Positions 14,201-26,255 of a stretch of 64,000 nt of DNA are shown piece by piece; the stretch's first letter is position 1, and every line of letters begins with the position of its first letter. Both the position numbers and the translations under genes were made by a program. The notes under the pieces are model-generated. The model was not told where the DNA came from. It searched no databases and was given only the letters and a program-made list of their open reading frames with translations. Source of the stretch: Himantopus leucocephalus (lineage: Eukaryota > Chordata > Aves > Charadriiformes > Recurvirostridae); assembly GCA_003993805.1 (NCBI GenBank), contig RSEF01000006.1:23338961-23402960 (forward strand), in the 5' to 3' direction.

Positions 14201-16688
14201 ATTTCCCTAATGAGACTTTAGTTGATGTCTCCTTTTCTCAGATTTTTTTCTCTCGAAGTCAATGTCTTAGCAGCAAAAGACACGCATTCATAGGAAATTA
14301 CAATATTTTATGAATCATTAAATGAGAATGGCAGAGATTGACGTTCATGAACTGAGACAGCGGACACCTTTGACAGTAAATATTTATGACTATATTGAGT
14401 TACAACAAATTGAAGGAAAAGGGGTTCAAATAACCTTCTGTCCATTTCTTGTAAGCAGAGATACCAGCCTAGCCTTAGTCTGTGTGTCCTTCCTGAACAC
14501 ATGCAAGGAGATAAATAACCCTTCATCACAAGTACATTAGAGGTGTCACAGGTCACGAGAGTAACTGGACAAAGTCAAGAGTCAGGGCTTTCTTTCACAT
14601 CCATATTGACAGTCAGAGCAGAGCTAAGGAGAAAAGCTTTCACCCTCCTACAGCATTCTCCAGGCACTCTTGAAGGCACTATAAAGGTTTATTGCATGAA
14701 CATTTCATTTCTAAATGCTCATTTGACTGGTCATTGTAAATTAAGACCACAGAACCCCTTTCAAAGAGTAATATATTTGAGTTTTCATAAACAGATTTTA
14801 AATCTCCATTTAGAAATAGTCTTTATTATTCAGGGTATCCATTCTTGCTCAGGAGAAAAACCCTCATTGTGGATGCAACGTAATTACAGTCAAAATTAAT
14901 TTTATGGTCAGATCTATTTAAAAAACATGTGGTTAAAGGACACCGTAGTTTTTATATGGTGATACAAACAGAAACTTTCAAAAGTCAAACACAGCCAAAA
15001 ATTGCTATAGAATTTGTAAGTCTGTAAAACAAGACAATTTTCAATAATATGAAAAAATAATTTTATTTTATTCTTGCAGCCTCATCCATGAACTAAAATC
15101 AAAACAAAAAAGGCTGAAATTTATGTGCATGGTTTCCCATTGGGGGTTTGTTGCGCTTGCTATTTGGTTTTAGTTATTCTGGAGTCAGAAGAGATGATTT
15201 AATTCTTTTCTTGTGATAATCCCTTTAATGGTCACCTCTGTGAGAAAGCCAGATGGGTAATTTGAATCAGAGCAATGACAAAGAGGACAAGATGAATGGT
15301 GAAATTGCTACAGATGCAAAGAAAAGTAGATTTTTGCATGCAAACTGGCAATACAGGAGATTCTGTAGCAGATCCAGTGCCTATAAAAATGGGCCACAAA
15401 AAAGGGATCACATTAACATCTTTTCCGAGTGTTAAAAACAGGCCAAAACCAAATCATTGTACATGGAATCTTGTTACCAGATGTCACAGGGGAAGAGGTG
15501 GTAAAACGTGAGGTTTAATCTCCTTCTTCAGCTTTGCTTTATGTGGGATTTGACAATAAAGACGGATCTTTCCAAACGCCTGCAAAGGCTGATCACTGTG
15601 CCTTTACATCTGAAACTTCCAAACAGCTCCTTAAATAATACATTTCTCTATTAACTTTTAAAGTTGATTGATGACATGCGAGTCTGAACTTACCTTCTGA
15701 TTAAGCACCAGAACAGATGATAAACCAGGCGATTTGTTTAGCTTTTTATTAATTCAAACCCACCCAGATTGCAAATGGAGAAGAGGGTAAGACTATAGGA
15801 TTCAAGAACTTCTGGCTAGTATAAAATCTGGAAAGCCAAAGACAGACTTTAGGTATGCAGTATTTTAATGAACTTTTTTCTGCCAGACAGTGGCAAAAAT
15901 TTTGGATATTTCTTTTATGCTCTAGAAGTTAAATTGTCCAAGCTACCCTTCGTTACCTGAATTATATTGCCTAAGTGATTTAAGCACTTTTGGAAGTTTG
16001 GAAGAGGCTGTTTGGTCTCTATAACTTGCAAATACCAGAATACAGTCCAGAAGTTCAGACAATAAATAAGGATGAGATTAAGGAGCACATACATTCACAC
16101 AAGTATCTTGAATTTACCAAGGTTTTTGTAAGCAGTGGACCTAGTGAAGTCCATCTTCTTTAGGACTTTCTGCCCTTTAGTCTTACACTTCCTGACCTTC
16201 CCAATGACACCTTGTCATTTCTGCTATGGCATCACCCTCTGCAATATCCAGCATCCCTCTGGAAGTAGCCCAGCTCTCAGCTCCTTCCTTGACTCCTAGC
16301 TCCACAAGAAGCAATTTATGCTGCAGCAGTTTCTGAGCGATCAGCCAGTTCTTTGCCTCAGTGGTACGTGCCAAACAGAACAGAACGATGTTGAGCCTCG
16401 CACTATGTGCTTTACCTATGTGGAGGTACTAACCCAAGTGTCCTTCCAATGCAGTGTCTACCCAGTTTTCACAAAACTTACAGAGACTTTATATGGCTGA
16501 AAATTTTATCCTTACATTAAATTTGTTTGAAATCAGCCAAGACATTGCAAAATTGTTTCGGGAAACAGACAGGAGGAACATATAAGGCATCATTCCATCC
16601 AAAAACAAAACTAAAATAGAAAGAGATGATCCAGATTTCTCCTCCCAAAACTCCACCTAAAATTCTATTTTTCCCAAGGAAGCAAGAA

Positions 16689-16718
16689 NGATTTTTTTTT
16701 TTTTTTTTTTTTTTTTTA
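16689..16718 (+). repeat. Poly-T tract with an unresolved base
   Basis: An N at 16689 is followed by an A and about 26 T. Assembly length is uncertain here. Confidence 0.9.
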
Positions 16719-19700
16719 TTCTTTCATGGGCAAAACTGCAATCTCTCCATATAATCCATTATTGCTGTTCTACCATATTGTTTATTATGTTACAAAGGGA
16801 GGAGGTTTCAGACCACACGTGAAGATGTTACAGCCGTGCTGGGGTGAGTCGAAGGCAGTCAAAAACAGAGATCTTCTTTGCAGACTCATCGTTCCATCCG
16901 TCCTTAGGTCAGAGTTTCATTCTGGACCTGAGGGAGAGAGGGAACAGTAAGGTAGGAGCGCTGTCACCTCCCACTAACATCTTCAAATTGAGAGAGCTCA
17001 GCTTATTGGGATTAGGGTGATAAATAAGGGTATATGGTTTGGAAGTGCTGTCAGTGAGTTGAATAAGCAGTTCAATGAGAATAATAAACATTTCATATTG
17101 TCATTTAGAGCTAAGTATGACAGATATTGAGGGGTCTGATGCTAGTTTTCAATCTATATTATGATGAATTAAGTAGACAACCTACTGGTGTAGTAGTGCT
17201 AACACATTCATAGTAAATTATTATTTTTCAGGATTGTGTCCTAAGATTTTGACTTAGAAAAACTTCCAATAACTTTAACAGCAGTGTAAAGGAAGAACCA
17301 AATAAAGTACCAAGAGATAGAAGTTTCCCTTCTCTTACTCATTGAGAGTGTCTAAATCTTTAGCGGAGGGATATTCAAGAAGTCCAACATGTTCTTGTTT
17401 CTCCTGAACCTATGAAAACCCTTCTCTAATATGTCTGCAAATTTTGAAGAGGAAGAACAGGGAAGAAGCGGATAGGTTTGCTACAAATCCTAGGGAGGAA
17501 AAACAACATTAATAATGTATAGAGCCTTGTTGGTTCCCCAGTGGTTTGGATCTCTGAGTACATGTTTCTCTGGAGCCTTCTTGTATGGTGGGTACCTCAG
17601 GTAACCTTAACATTATAGTCCCATCCACCTAGATTGCCAAGGAGCTCTGGCGGGTGTGAGGAGTTGAGAAGGGGGCTTTTCTAAGTGAGTGAACTGTGAA
17701 CCTTCATGTGTCCCCAGGCTCCAGCAGGCATCAGATGACAGAGAATTATGAAGGTTAGACTTTTTCCCCTGCTTTGTTCTCTTGTCTAGAGATACAACAC
17801 TCTTTTGTCTATATATATTGTAGGTTATTCCCACGTAGGAGAGGTCAGAACTATTTTTCTGTCTGTTACTATATTAACTATGTGCAGAATTTTTTGTTAA
17901 ATTATAATTAAGCAGAATAAAAAGTTTTGGAAGTGCTTATTTCAGCATAAATGTTGGATCTCCCCTCTGATAGAATGGCAGCATTTAATAGCTCTGCATG
18001 CTGAGCAGGAGTCAATGTTTAATCATGTACTAAGCCAGTAAATATTGTCAATTTCCCTTACATTTACTATTTTATATACTCTTGATTGAAATGTCCCATG
18101 TTCTAAAATAGAAATCATTAGTGAACCTGTTAGTTCCTCTGACCTTAATAATGTGTAACCAGAATTAATTATCACATTGAAGCATTTGCTGTAACTTGTC
18201 ATTAAGTGATTATTGCAGAGCAAGAATGCAGAATCTCAGTGAATTAATCAGTGACCTATATTTTCTGGTGCTTCTGCTTAAATTTAGCCTTGGTCAGAAT
18301 GACGGAAGATCTGTCCAATTGCATTCTTGTTAAATGTTCTCAACTGAATAAGTCCAGTTACTGTCATTCAGTGAATAAAGGAGTGCTTTCTTCACAATGC
18401 TGTCACACATGGATTGGTATATTGATGGGAACTTTTAATTCATTCAGCTATGTCCACACCAGCGTCTCCCCCCACCCCGTGTAGGAAGCACGACCCCGCT
18501 GTCCCCAAAGCAGTGAGAGCTTTGCCACTGAGGACGCTAGGAGCAAGTTTGAAATGTAAATTATTAATCTACTTTTACTTCAGAGTGCTCAGCAATGGAA
18601 AAAATATTTCTCTGGGAGCAAACCCGTTTGAATACTGTGATAGACACCAGTAATTCAGCAGTTTAGAATCAATGTGCTGCAGCAATTTACTTGTACCATA
18701 ATGTATGCCCAGGAGGATGGAAAAAGCGATAACCTCATGGTAAATGACAGTTTCTGACAATAAACAAAAAGGTTATGGTTATTTTGAGAGAGAACTTTTT
18801 CCTCACCCATATTTAAATATAGAACCTATCATGAAAATAAATTACATCAGAAACAACAGGAAGGCAATTTTTAAACAAAACCCACTGCACTAGTACAATG
18901 TTAGTACTATACAGTTATATCTGCCCCCAGCAGAAAATATAACGACTATCATCAATAATGAGGTACACTTAAAACAACGAAGTATAACATTTAAGAGAAA
19001 ATAACCACTTATTTGGATCCAGATTGCATGTGAAAAAGAGAAAAGATGTGGGAAGAATAAAACGAATTGAGGCAGACCATGGAAAGTGGAGACTACATAG
19101 CTAGGAAAGAAAAATCTAAAAGATAAAACAAAAATATAGTGCTGGCTGTTTGACCAATAGAACTGCAGAGTTGCAGAAAACGAGAGGGCAAACAGAGAAC
19201 TGTTTTGCATCCTGATGTCATTTTGTTAGTCATATTTTTTCTAACATCGAGCCTAGCTGCAAGGATCAAGAACAAAATGGACAGATTGAGGTTTAAATGG
19301 TTGAAGGTCAAGATTAGAAAAAAGATTTATCTGCATCCTTTATTTACCAGCCTCGAAGCTAGAAAATATGTTAGGTGGAACCTGTCTGACAAAATGAGGC
19401 AAAACCATTGTTTCCAGTAGGTTTACTAACCTAACGAGCATGCCTTTAAACTAGTCTTTTGGGGATGGAGATCTAAGTCTGAAGAGAAATGGAGAAACAG
19501 GGGGCAAGCAAGGGTGACCAGGGGGACCAGCCAGTGGGGGAGGCTGTCACACGTCCCTTGAGAAAGAATCATGAGCGGGTGAGCGGGATCGTTTTCAAGT
19601 GCCAGTATACACATGCCCACAGTGTGGGAAACAAACAGGAGGTAGAAGCCTGTGCATAGTCGCGTAGCTCAGTATCTCTGGACTCAGAGGGATACAGCAC

Positions 19701-19779
19701 TGTGATGGAAAGACACAGGCTTTCTGGGTAGGACCTAAAGTTAGGTTAGTTTAGGATTTGGTCAGGGAACTGGTAGACA

Positions 19780-20516
19780 AGATCCCTCAGGAGGCTACCC
19801 TGAAGGGCAAAGGGCCCAGGACATCTGGTTGATCTTTAAGGACAACCTCTTCAGAGCAGAACAGAGTGTCCTGATGGGCAGGAAGCTGAGAATGCCTGGC
19901 AGGAGAGACAAAGGAACCCCTGATAGGGCTCCAACACAAAAGGAAACGTATAGGGAGTAAACATGGGGATATACACCCAGGAGGAGTACAGAAACATATG
20001 CTGGGCATGCAGGGCCAGAACCAGGCATGCCAAACATCCACTGGGGAGAGACAAAATTGGTGAGGACTGTGAAGGGCAGCAAGAAAAACTCCTGCAGTGT
20101 CATCGGAGCAAGATGAAGGCTAAGGAAAATCAGGCTGCTGTATCCTAGTGACAAAGGATACAAAAAAGGCTGAGTTGCTCAGTACCTTATCTGTCTCAGT
20201 CTTTACTGACAAGGTTTTCTCTCAGACCTTCCAGCTCTGACTGGCTTGTGGCAGAGTCCAGAGGATTAGTTACTATGCAGAGCAAACAAAAATTGAGTTG
20301 TAGACCCCCTTAAGCAAACTGAACATAACACAAGTCTACAGGACTGGGTAGGACACATCCAAGGTGCTGAGGGAGCCGGCTGCCATCATCACAGAGTGAC
20401 TTTCTGTCATCTTTGACAGGTCGTGGCAGTCAGGAAGATCCCCGGTGACTGGGTAAAGAGAGATGTCACTCACGTTCAAGAAGGGCAAGAAGGAGAATCC
20501 CAGAAACTACAGGTTT
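19780..20516 (+). mobile_element. CR1 LINE internal ORF2 fragment, truncated at both ends
   Basis: Recognisable CR1 ORF2 phrases occur in order: 'ggctaccctgaagggcaaagggcccagg', 'gaggactgtgaagggcagcaagaaaaactcctgca', 'gtgacaaaggata...ctgagttgctcagtacc', 'ctcagtctttactgacaagg', 'gtgctgagggagccggctg' and 'ttcaagaagggcaagaaggaga..cccagaaactacagg'. This is the endonuclease-to-reverse-transcriptase linker and the start of the RT domain. The frame is broken by many changes, so no protein is made. The 3' end typical of CR1 is absent; the homology stops abruptly near 20516. Diverged sequence back to about 19440 may belong to the same insertion. Confidence 0.75.
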
Positions 20517-21289
20517 GCTGTCCTATTACTCGTTCATTGTTGCTGAGCAAAAAGTCAATTTAAAATTTAATCAAGTCAAGTTAAAATTAAATCAGTGTTT
20601 TCTTTAATAGACTACAGATGAAAAACCCCTGTCACCAGTTGACTTCTGCCTTCAAAGTCTCAGTAGAAACATTTCAATGTTTTGCACGTTAATGCAGAAT
20701 TCACAAAAGTCTCCTATATTCACATACACCAGCCCAATATTTGTGCATCTTGCATACTGGAACACATACCAATTGCACAAAACAAAGATTCATCCTTTGA
20801 AAACAGATACTGAAAAAAACCTTATAAAATGAAAGAGTGGAGAAAGAAGAAAGAAGCTTGTCTCCTCAGAGCATACAGTTTACATAATATAGGTTTTTAC
20901 TTTTTTCCCAGCAAGCCTGTTTCCTATTTCACTACATACTTATCTGCTTTGTTGAAACAGCTGTATCATTCCAGCACAGTATGAGCGAAGATCACAAATA
21001 ATATTTGTACAGCAATTTTTAACTACTGTGCAAACAGAAATAATCACTCTCTTAATTGCCTTTTTCTTTCTATACGTACAGTACATTCTTTATCCTTAAA
21101 AGAGGTGATGACAATATGAAAGCCCACCAGAGCGAAAAAGTACATATATTATTAATTATGTGAAGATTCTTACTTGCAATGATTTGTCTTGCAGTTAAAA
21201 AAACAAAAAGCCTTTCTTGATTATAATAAAGAGCCTATGTCTGTATTCGCAAAAATGATGTTAGGTACCCTCTACCTTTTTCTGGAGTA
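20517..21289. other. Non-coding, nothing recognised
   Basis: AT-rich spacer between the internal CR1 fragment and the older CR1 piece near 21.3 kb. Confidence 0.6.
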
Positions 21290-21400
21290 CCTGGAACACA
21301 AGAGCAGCTGAGATGGATCAGACCAAAGATCTACCTAACACGCAATCTTGTCTTTAGTAGTGGTCACTACAGAAGCTTAGGAAATGGTGCAACTGTAGTG
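21290..21400 (-). mobile_element. Old CR1-type LINE fragment
   Basis: The words 'agatggatcagaccaaagatctacctaac..gcaatcttgtcttta..agtggtcac' are the complement of the ancient amniote CR1 3' region ('ggatcagaccaaaggtccatctagcccagtatcctgtc' type). The copy is diverged and short. Confidence 0.6.
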
Positions 21401-21506
21401 TGATGATTCTTGCGGTACGTACTCCTGACTTTCATATATCTATGGTTTAGAGACTTCTTGAGTTTGAGGTTGCATCAGTATAACTCTGCTTAATAGCCTT
21501 TGGTGG

Positions 21507-22018
21507 TATCCTGGTTTCAGCTGGGAAAGAGTTAATTTTCTTTCTAGTGATTGCTGTGACAAGAATGGCAATAATGCATATTGTTTTAGTTGTTGCTAGG
21601 CGATGTTTATATTTTTCAAGTACTCTTTTCAGCTTCCCATAGACTATGAGAAGGAGCACAGACAGAACAACGGAATGTCCAGTGGAATATTCCATACCAT
21701 AGAAGTCATAGTATATATATGCGGGTTGGCCGGAGGAGAGGGGGGAGTATCCACAATCTCTGCTCAGGTCAGGCTGGGCAACCAATTTACCAGGCAGTGA
21801 GAATGACATGTGTCTTGTGTATTCTTTTAGCATTATTATTATTTTCCTTTTCCATTATTGTTCTATTAAACTGCCTTTATCTCAGCCCATGAGTTTCATG
21901 GGGGTTTTTTTTCCCTTTCACCTCCTTTTCTCCCTCTTCTCCCCAGTCGTCTGAGGGGAAGGGAAAGTGAGTGAGTGGCTGCATGGTCCTAGTTGCTGAC
22001 TGGGGTTAAACCATGACA
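21507..22018 (+). mobile_element. Solo LTR of an avian ERVL-like retrovirus
   Basis: The 512-bp unit begins TATCCTGGTTTCAGCTGGGAAAGAGTTAATT and ends TGGGGTTAAACCATGACA, the hallmark ends of a common avian endogenous-retrovirus LTR; the usual initial TG has become TA. Inside are a TATA box (agtatatatatgcggg, about 21710-21725) and an ATTAAA polyadenylation signal (21865-21870). A pyrimidine-rich stretch follows (21900-21945). No internal retroviral sequence or second LTR flanks it, so it is a recombination-derived solo LTR. A clear target-site duplication was not found. Confidence 0.85.
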
Positions 22019-25000
22019 CATGGGGTTTTTTTCATCACTGTATTAATTATATTATGAACCCATTAATACATTTGTGTTTACTAAGTGGGGTGACAATGAG
22101 TTCCAAAGCTAAATTACATGTTGTGATAAACAGTGTTTCTTTTGTCTATTTTGGGTCTGCTGCCAGACAACTTTATTAGGTCTCCCTGATTGTCAGGATT
22201 TATTACTATTCCTCTTGTTATTTCCTTCTCAAAGCAGTTCTATGGACACTGCAATCTGACAACTCCTCAGACATATCCCCCTGTGGTCAGAACTTGCTCA
22301 AGCTCCTTTTTTCATAACCACCAATGCAAAAAGATTAATTTTGCTCTTTTGCTGTCACACTTTTTATTTTTTGTCTTCTTGACATGTCTTTACATTCATT
22401 AATCCTTTCCATCCTTCTCACACCTCCAGCAGGTGTGCTACCTTGTCATTCTAGCTGCCTGGTCACCATCCCCTCCCGGGTAACATAATACTGTTACCAT
22501 ACTTTTTCTACATTGGTATGGAACTTCAGTCCATGGGGATGGTGCATAACTGATGCGCAAAGTTTAGAGCTGTGCCAATTTTGTTACTTCACATAGTATA
22601 TTGACGTTATCTGTTGCTATTACGGTAATACACGATCAACTTCCAGTGCATACAGTATATCACACAGATGACAGAATCCTACTAATCAAAATAATATATC
22701 TATTCTAAGGATGAAACCCAACTGTAAATGTATTTGCACATTTCCTGTTAACATCAGTAAATTATGCATGGGAGTAATTATTTTATGACCTTTGATGTAG
22801 AAACAGACATAATTGCTTTCTTACAGTAATTTAAAGCTTCTCTCTACTACTAAAGCCATACAGGGTCCCACTTGGCAGAGTGGGACAGTAGTTAGCTCTT
22901 TGCAGCCTCTGATGAAGAAGGAAATATTTCATATGGGTTGAAAGGGACTGGACAAGTTAATGAAAGGGAAAACAGGAAAAAAAAAGTCCATTGAGGATAA
23001 CTAAACAGATAGAAATGATGCCTGGTTCAGAAAGACCTTGAATTGCAAGTGGCTAGAGGCTCTCAGAGGGAAGTATCCTATATGCTTGCCCTGTCTGATG
23101 TTATTTTCCAGACATTTGCTTTCTCTAGGCAGTGTGAAACAGATATGGAACTTTGATCTGACCTAATGCAGCTGATCTCATGTTCCTGCATTTAGTGATA
23201 ACTTGAATATTAACACAACCAGTCTCTAGAACATATACAGTTGAACAAAATACGACCACAAATCCTACTAGCAGGTATAACCTAAAGTGTGTCATTGTTG
23301 GACTTTACATGGTAGGTATATTTGCTTCAAGTTTGCAAATATATATGATTTACTTACACATCTGATAATTTTTGCATCTTTCCATCTCAGGCTTCGTTCC
23401 ACAGACTTCCATTGTCCTCTAACTTCTTCCAGGAACATGATGATTTCACAGTTGTAAGAAAGGAATTTACTGTTGGGCTAATGCCACATGGGGCTTGGAA
23501 AGTCCCGATTCTTACACATCTGCTCTTTTAAAGTAAAATTGGGCACATTTTCAGCTTAATGAGTGTGATACATTTGTAATATCAGCTGAAAGTGGAGAGT
23601 GTATTCTGCAGACAGGTGCTGGAACCATAACCTTTTAGACTTTAAATCCTCATCAGAATAGAGGGAAAGTATCCTAATAAGATGAAAAGATACCCATGAG
23701 AGAAGATAAAGCAATTAAAACTTGTTACCTTACTCCCAGTTTATAACTAGGTATATCAAAGAGTTATATAAATATAAATTAAATCTCACAAAACCTAATG
23801 AACATTATTATATCTGTTCTACTGATGGGTGGAAGACTTGCACTGTGAGTGGGACATATGTTAAAACTCCCAGCTGTCGCTTCTGTATTTCAGATGGGAC
23901 TATAAAAGCTTATAAAAAACTTAAGTCTGTTTTATCTTCAGTGTGTATGTGTATTTACTTTTCCTAACCGAAGGGTTATGTGACAGTTCAGTGCTCGTTT
24001 TGTGGAAACCTGTGGCCGTAGCCAGAGGAAGTGTTCAAAAATCATTTTCACAGAGGAAAGTAACATACTACAGTTTAATTAAGTTTGTTCCCCAGCTTAT
24101 GGGTAAAGAAATGGATTGGATTCTAGAAGGGACGTGTAATATCTGTTAATGATATCTTTGATGTGACACTTGTGTACACATCTATTTATTTGTGTAAACA
24201 TTCATTGATTAGATTCAGCACTCCTTTAGACAAACATATGGTTCATCATGCATACTTACAGTCCTGCGTTTGACTTAATGAATTTACACAGATTTGCTTC
24301 TCTCTTTGAGCAAATAACTTGTGATGTTTCTAAGGAATGGCACATCTGCACTCGAGATTTGGAAATCACATAACAGGATGCAATTTTTCACCAGGAGTGC
24401 AGCTGAGGGACTCGGTCCAAAACCTGATGAAAGTGTTTGCCACAGAAATATATCTTTATAAACTTCCTTTCATGACTTTTCTTCCCCCTAAATTCACTTG
24501 ACATTTCTGTTACCTGATGGAGAAAGGTAGTCTTTCCCAAATACTTTAAGCAATTGCTGTGCAAACGTACTGTTCTTTGTAGCTGCTTGTTAGCAGCACA
24601 CAACTGCCAGCTACAAAATAACTTTAATTTAGCTGACAAGAATCCATTCCAGAGCACTGCAACATATTTAAACAAAGCCATTTTAAAACACACAGAGAAC
24701 AAAACATACCTCTGTTAAGTGCCACATGCACACGTTTTGAATTCTTTTTATATGTAGGAAGAGATTTCTCAGTTGCACTAGAAAATGTTATTACAAATAA
24801 ACACCAAAATATGGTGCTGCCCCAGAAATGCTTCACTTGATATTTTAGACATGTATAAGGGAATTCAGGAGTACGAAACTTTTTCATGTTATGCTGTACA
24901 AAATGTTAGTGTTCTGTTTGTGTTATGTTTGTGAGTGATCCACAGAAGATATAACTGTCACTAGTTCTTTGAGACACTAATATCCATGCATGTCAGGGCA

Positions 25001-25845
25001 TTAGGTTCTACTGAATAACAGAATAAGAAAGTGTCTGCACCCTTAGAAGTCTTTAAAAAATAACATCAGCTTTCTCCTAAATTAATATTACGTAATGGGT
25101 TAAAAAAGGAGACAATTATAGATTCATTTAATAAATTATCCTCTTATGGGAATCTGAAGAGTTCTATCATTTCTTTATAAAATATATAATACCGGTCACA
25201 GGTGTCCTGAGATGCTCAAAAACCTCACCATAAGCTACAGTAAAAATGGTGCAGATTCTGAGATGATTCACATTCTGAATTTTATTCACAATAGGCATAT
25301 AAACTGAATTTTAAAAGAAACATACCTTAGCGATTAGGGTACCTAACTTGAGCTATAGAGGCCATTCAATTTGATCTAAGCAACCAAGGAGAAATTCTCC
25401 CTGAACATCTATATTACAGGCCTATTCTCCTTAGTGTCCAGGAGCCAGGACATCTATTTGAGTTTAGTTTGAGTAATTTGCTGGAAAATTTGTCTTTCTT
25501 TTCTCTTGTGAAGGAAAAATAAACAAGGGCCTCTATAGGTGTCTGTAACCTGTATGATCCCAGAGTACTTTCTACCTCTGGATGCTGGCTTGTCTCCTGC
25601 CTTTGTGTTACGATACGCCCAGTGTGTTCTTTGCTCTCTGCATGCCCTGCTTTCCCTGCACAGGTGAGGAAAGGAGTGGAGATGCAGTTGCATGTCCTTG
25701 TTAACAGACAGTCAAGACAAAGACAGTAGGACACATGGAGCACATCTGTTCCACAGGTTAGATGCTGCCTACAGACATGATGATGCTCGCATGGGTAGCC
25801 TTGTGTGTTTCATAGAGTTTGGTCCTTCAGGGTCTATACCCAGAA
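22019..25845. other. Non-coding apart from one old CR1 piece
   Basis: The ORFs at 24388-24702 and 24624-24887 (minus) and 25414-25743 (minus) have chance-like translations and no exon structure. Confidence 0.6.
23030..23200 (+). mobile_element. Old CR1-type LINE fragment
   Basis: The segment ends '...gatatggaactttgatctgacctaatgcagctgatctcatgttcct', a diverged version of the ancient CR1 3' end ('ggacctttggtctgacccagtagggctgttcttatgttctt'). The preceding 'ggctctcagagggaagtatcctat..gcttgccctg' fits the same element. Confidence 0.55.
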
Positions 25846-26255
25846 TATCATGGAATCATAGAATGGTTTGGGTCAGAAGGGCCCTTTAAAGGTCATCTAG
25901 TCCAACCCTCTTGCAACAAGCAGGGACATCTTCAACTAGATCAGGTTGCTCAGAACCCCGTCCAACCTGACCTTGAATGTTTCCAGGGATGGGGCATCTA
26001 CCACCTCTCTGGGCAACCTCTTCCAGTGCCTCACCACCCTCATTGTAAAAAATGTCTTCCTTCTATGTACTCTGAATCTACCCTCTTTTAGTTTAAAACC
26101 ATTACCCCTTGTCCTAGCGCTACAGGGCCTACTAAAAAGTCAGTCCTCATCTTTCTTATAAGCCCCCTTTAAGTATTGAAAGGCCACAATAAGGTGTCCT
26201 TGGAGCCTTCTCTTGTCCAGGCTGAACAATCCCAACTATCTACAAGTTTGCCCTA
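25846..26255 (-). mobile_element. CR1 LINE 3' fragment
   Basis: The segment opens with tcatggaatcatagaatgg, the complement of the CR1 3' tail (attctatgattctatg). It continues with the standard avian CR1 3' region read backwards: 'aaggtcatctagtccaaccc', 'ccagggatggggcatctaccacctctctgggcaacc', 'gtccaggctgaacaatccca'. It is a 5'-truncated copy of about 410 bp, only moderately diverged, and the clearest sign that the host is a bird. Confidence 0.93.

Larger units (their letters stand above)
10481..19779. other. Non-coding, no gene seen
   Basis: No CR1 or LTR was recognised between 10.5 and 19.4 kb, an unusually clean stretch. ORFs such as 13240-13443 (+) and 14543-14899 (+) have no domain or splice support. 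Sequence from about 19440 may be decayed CR1. Confidence 0.6.

Noticed and set aside
19795..20163. 122-codon minus-strand ORF rich in Leu/Pro/Ser
   Set aside because: It is antisense to the CR1 ORF2 fragment.
21447..21833. 128-codon minus-strand ORF
   Set aside because: It is antisense to the solo LTR and is a by-product of LTR sequence.
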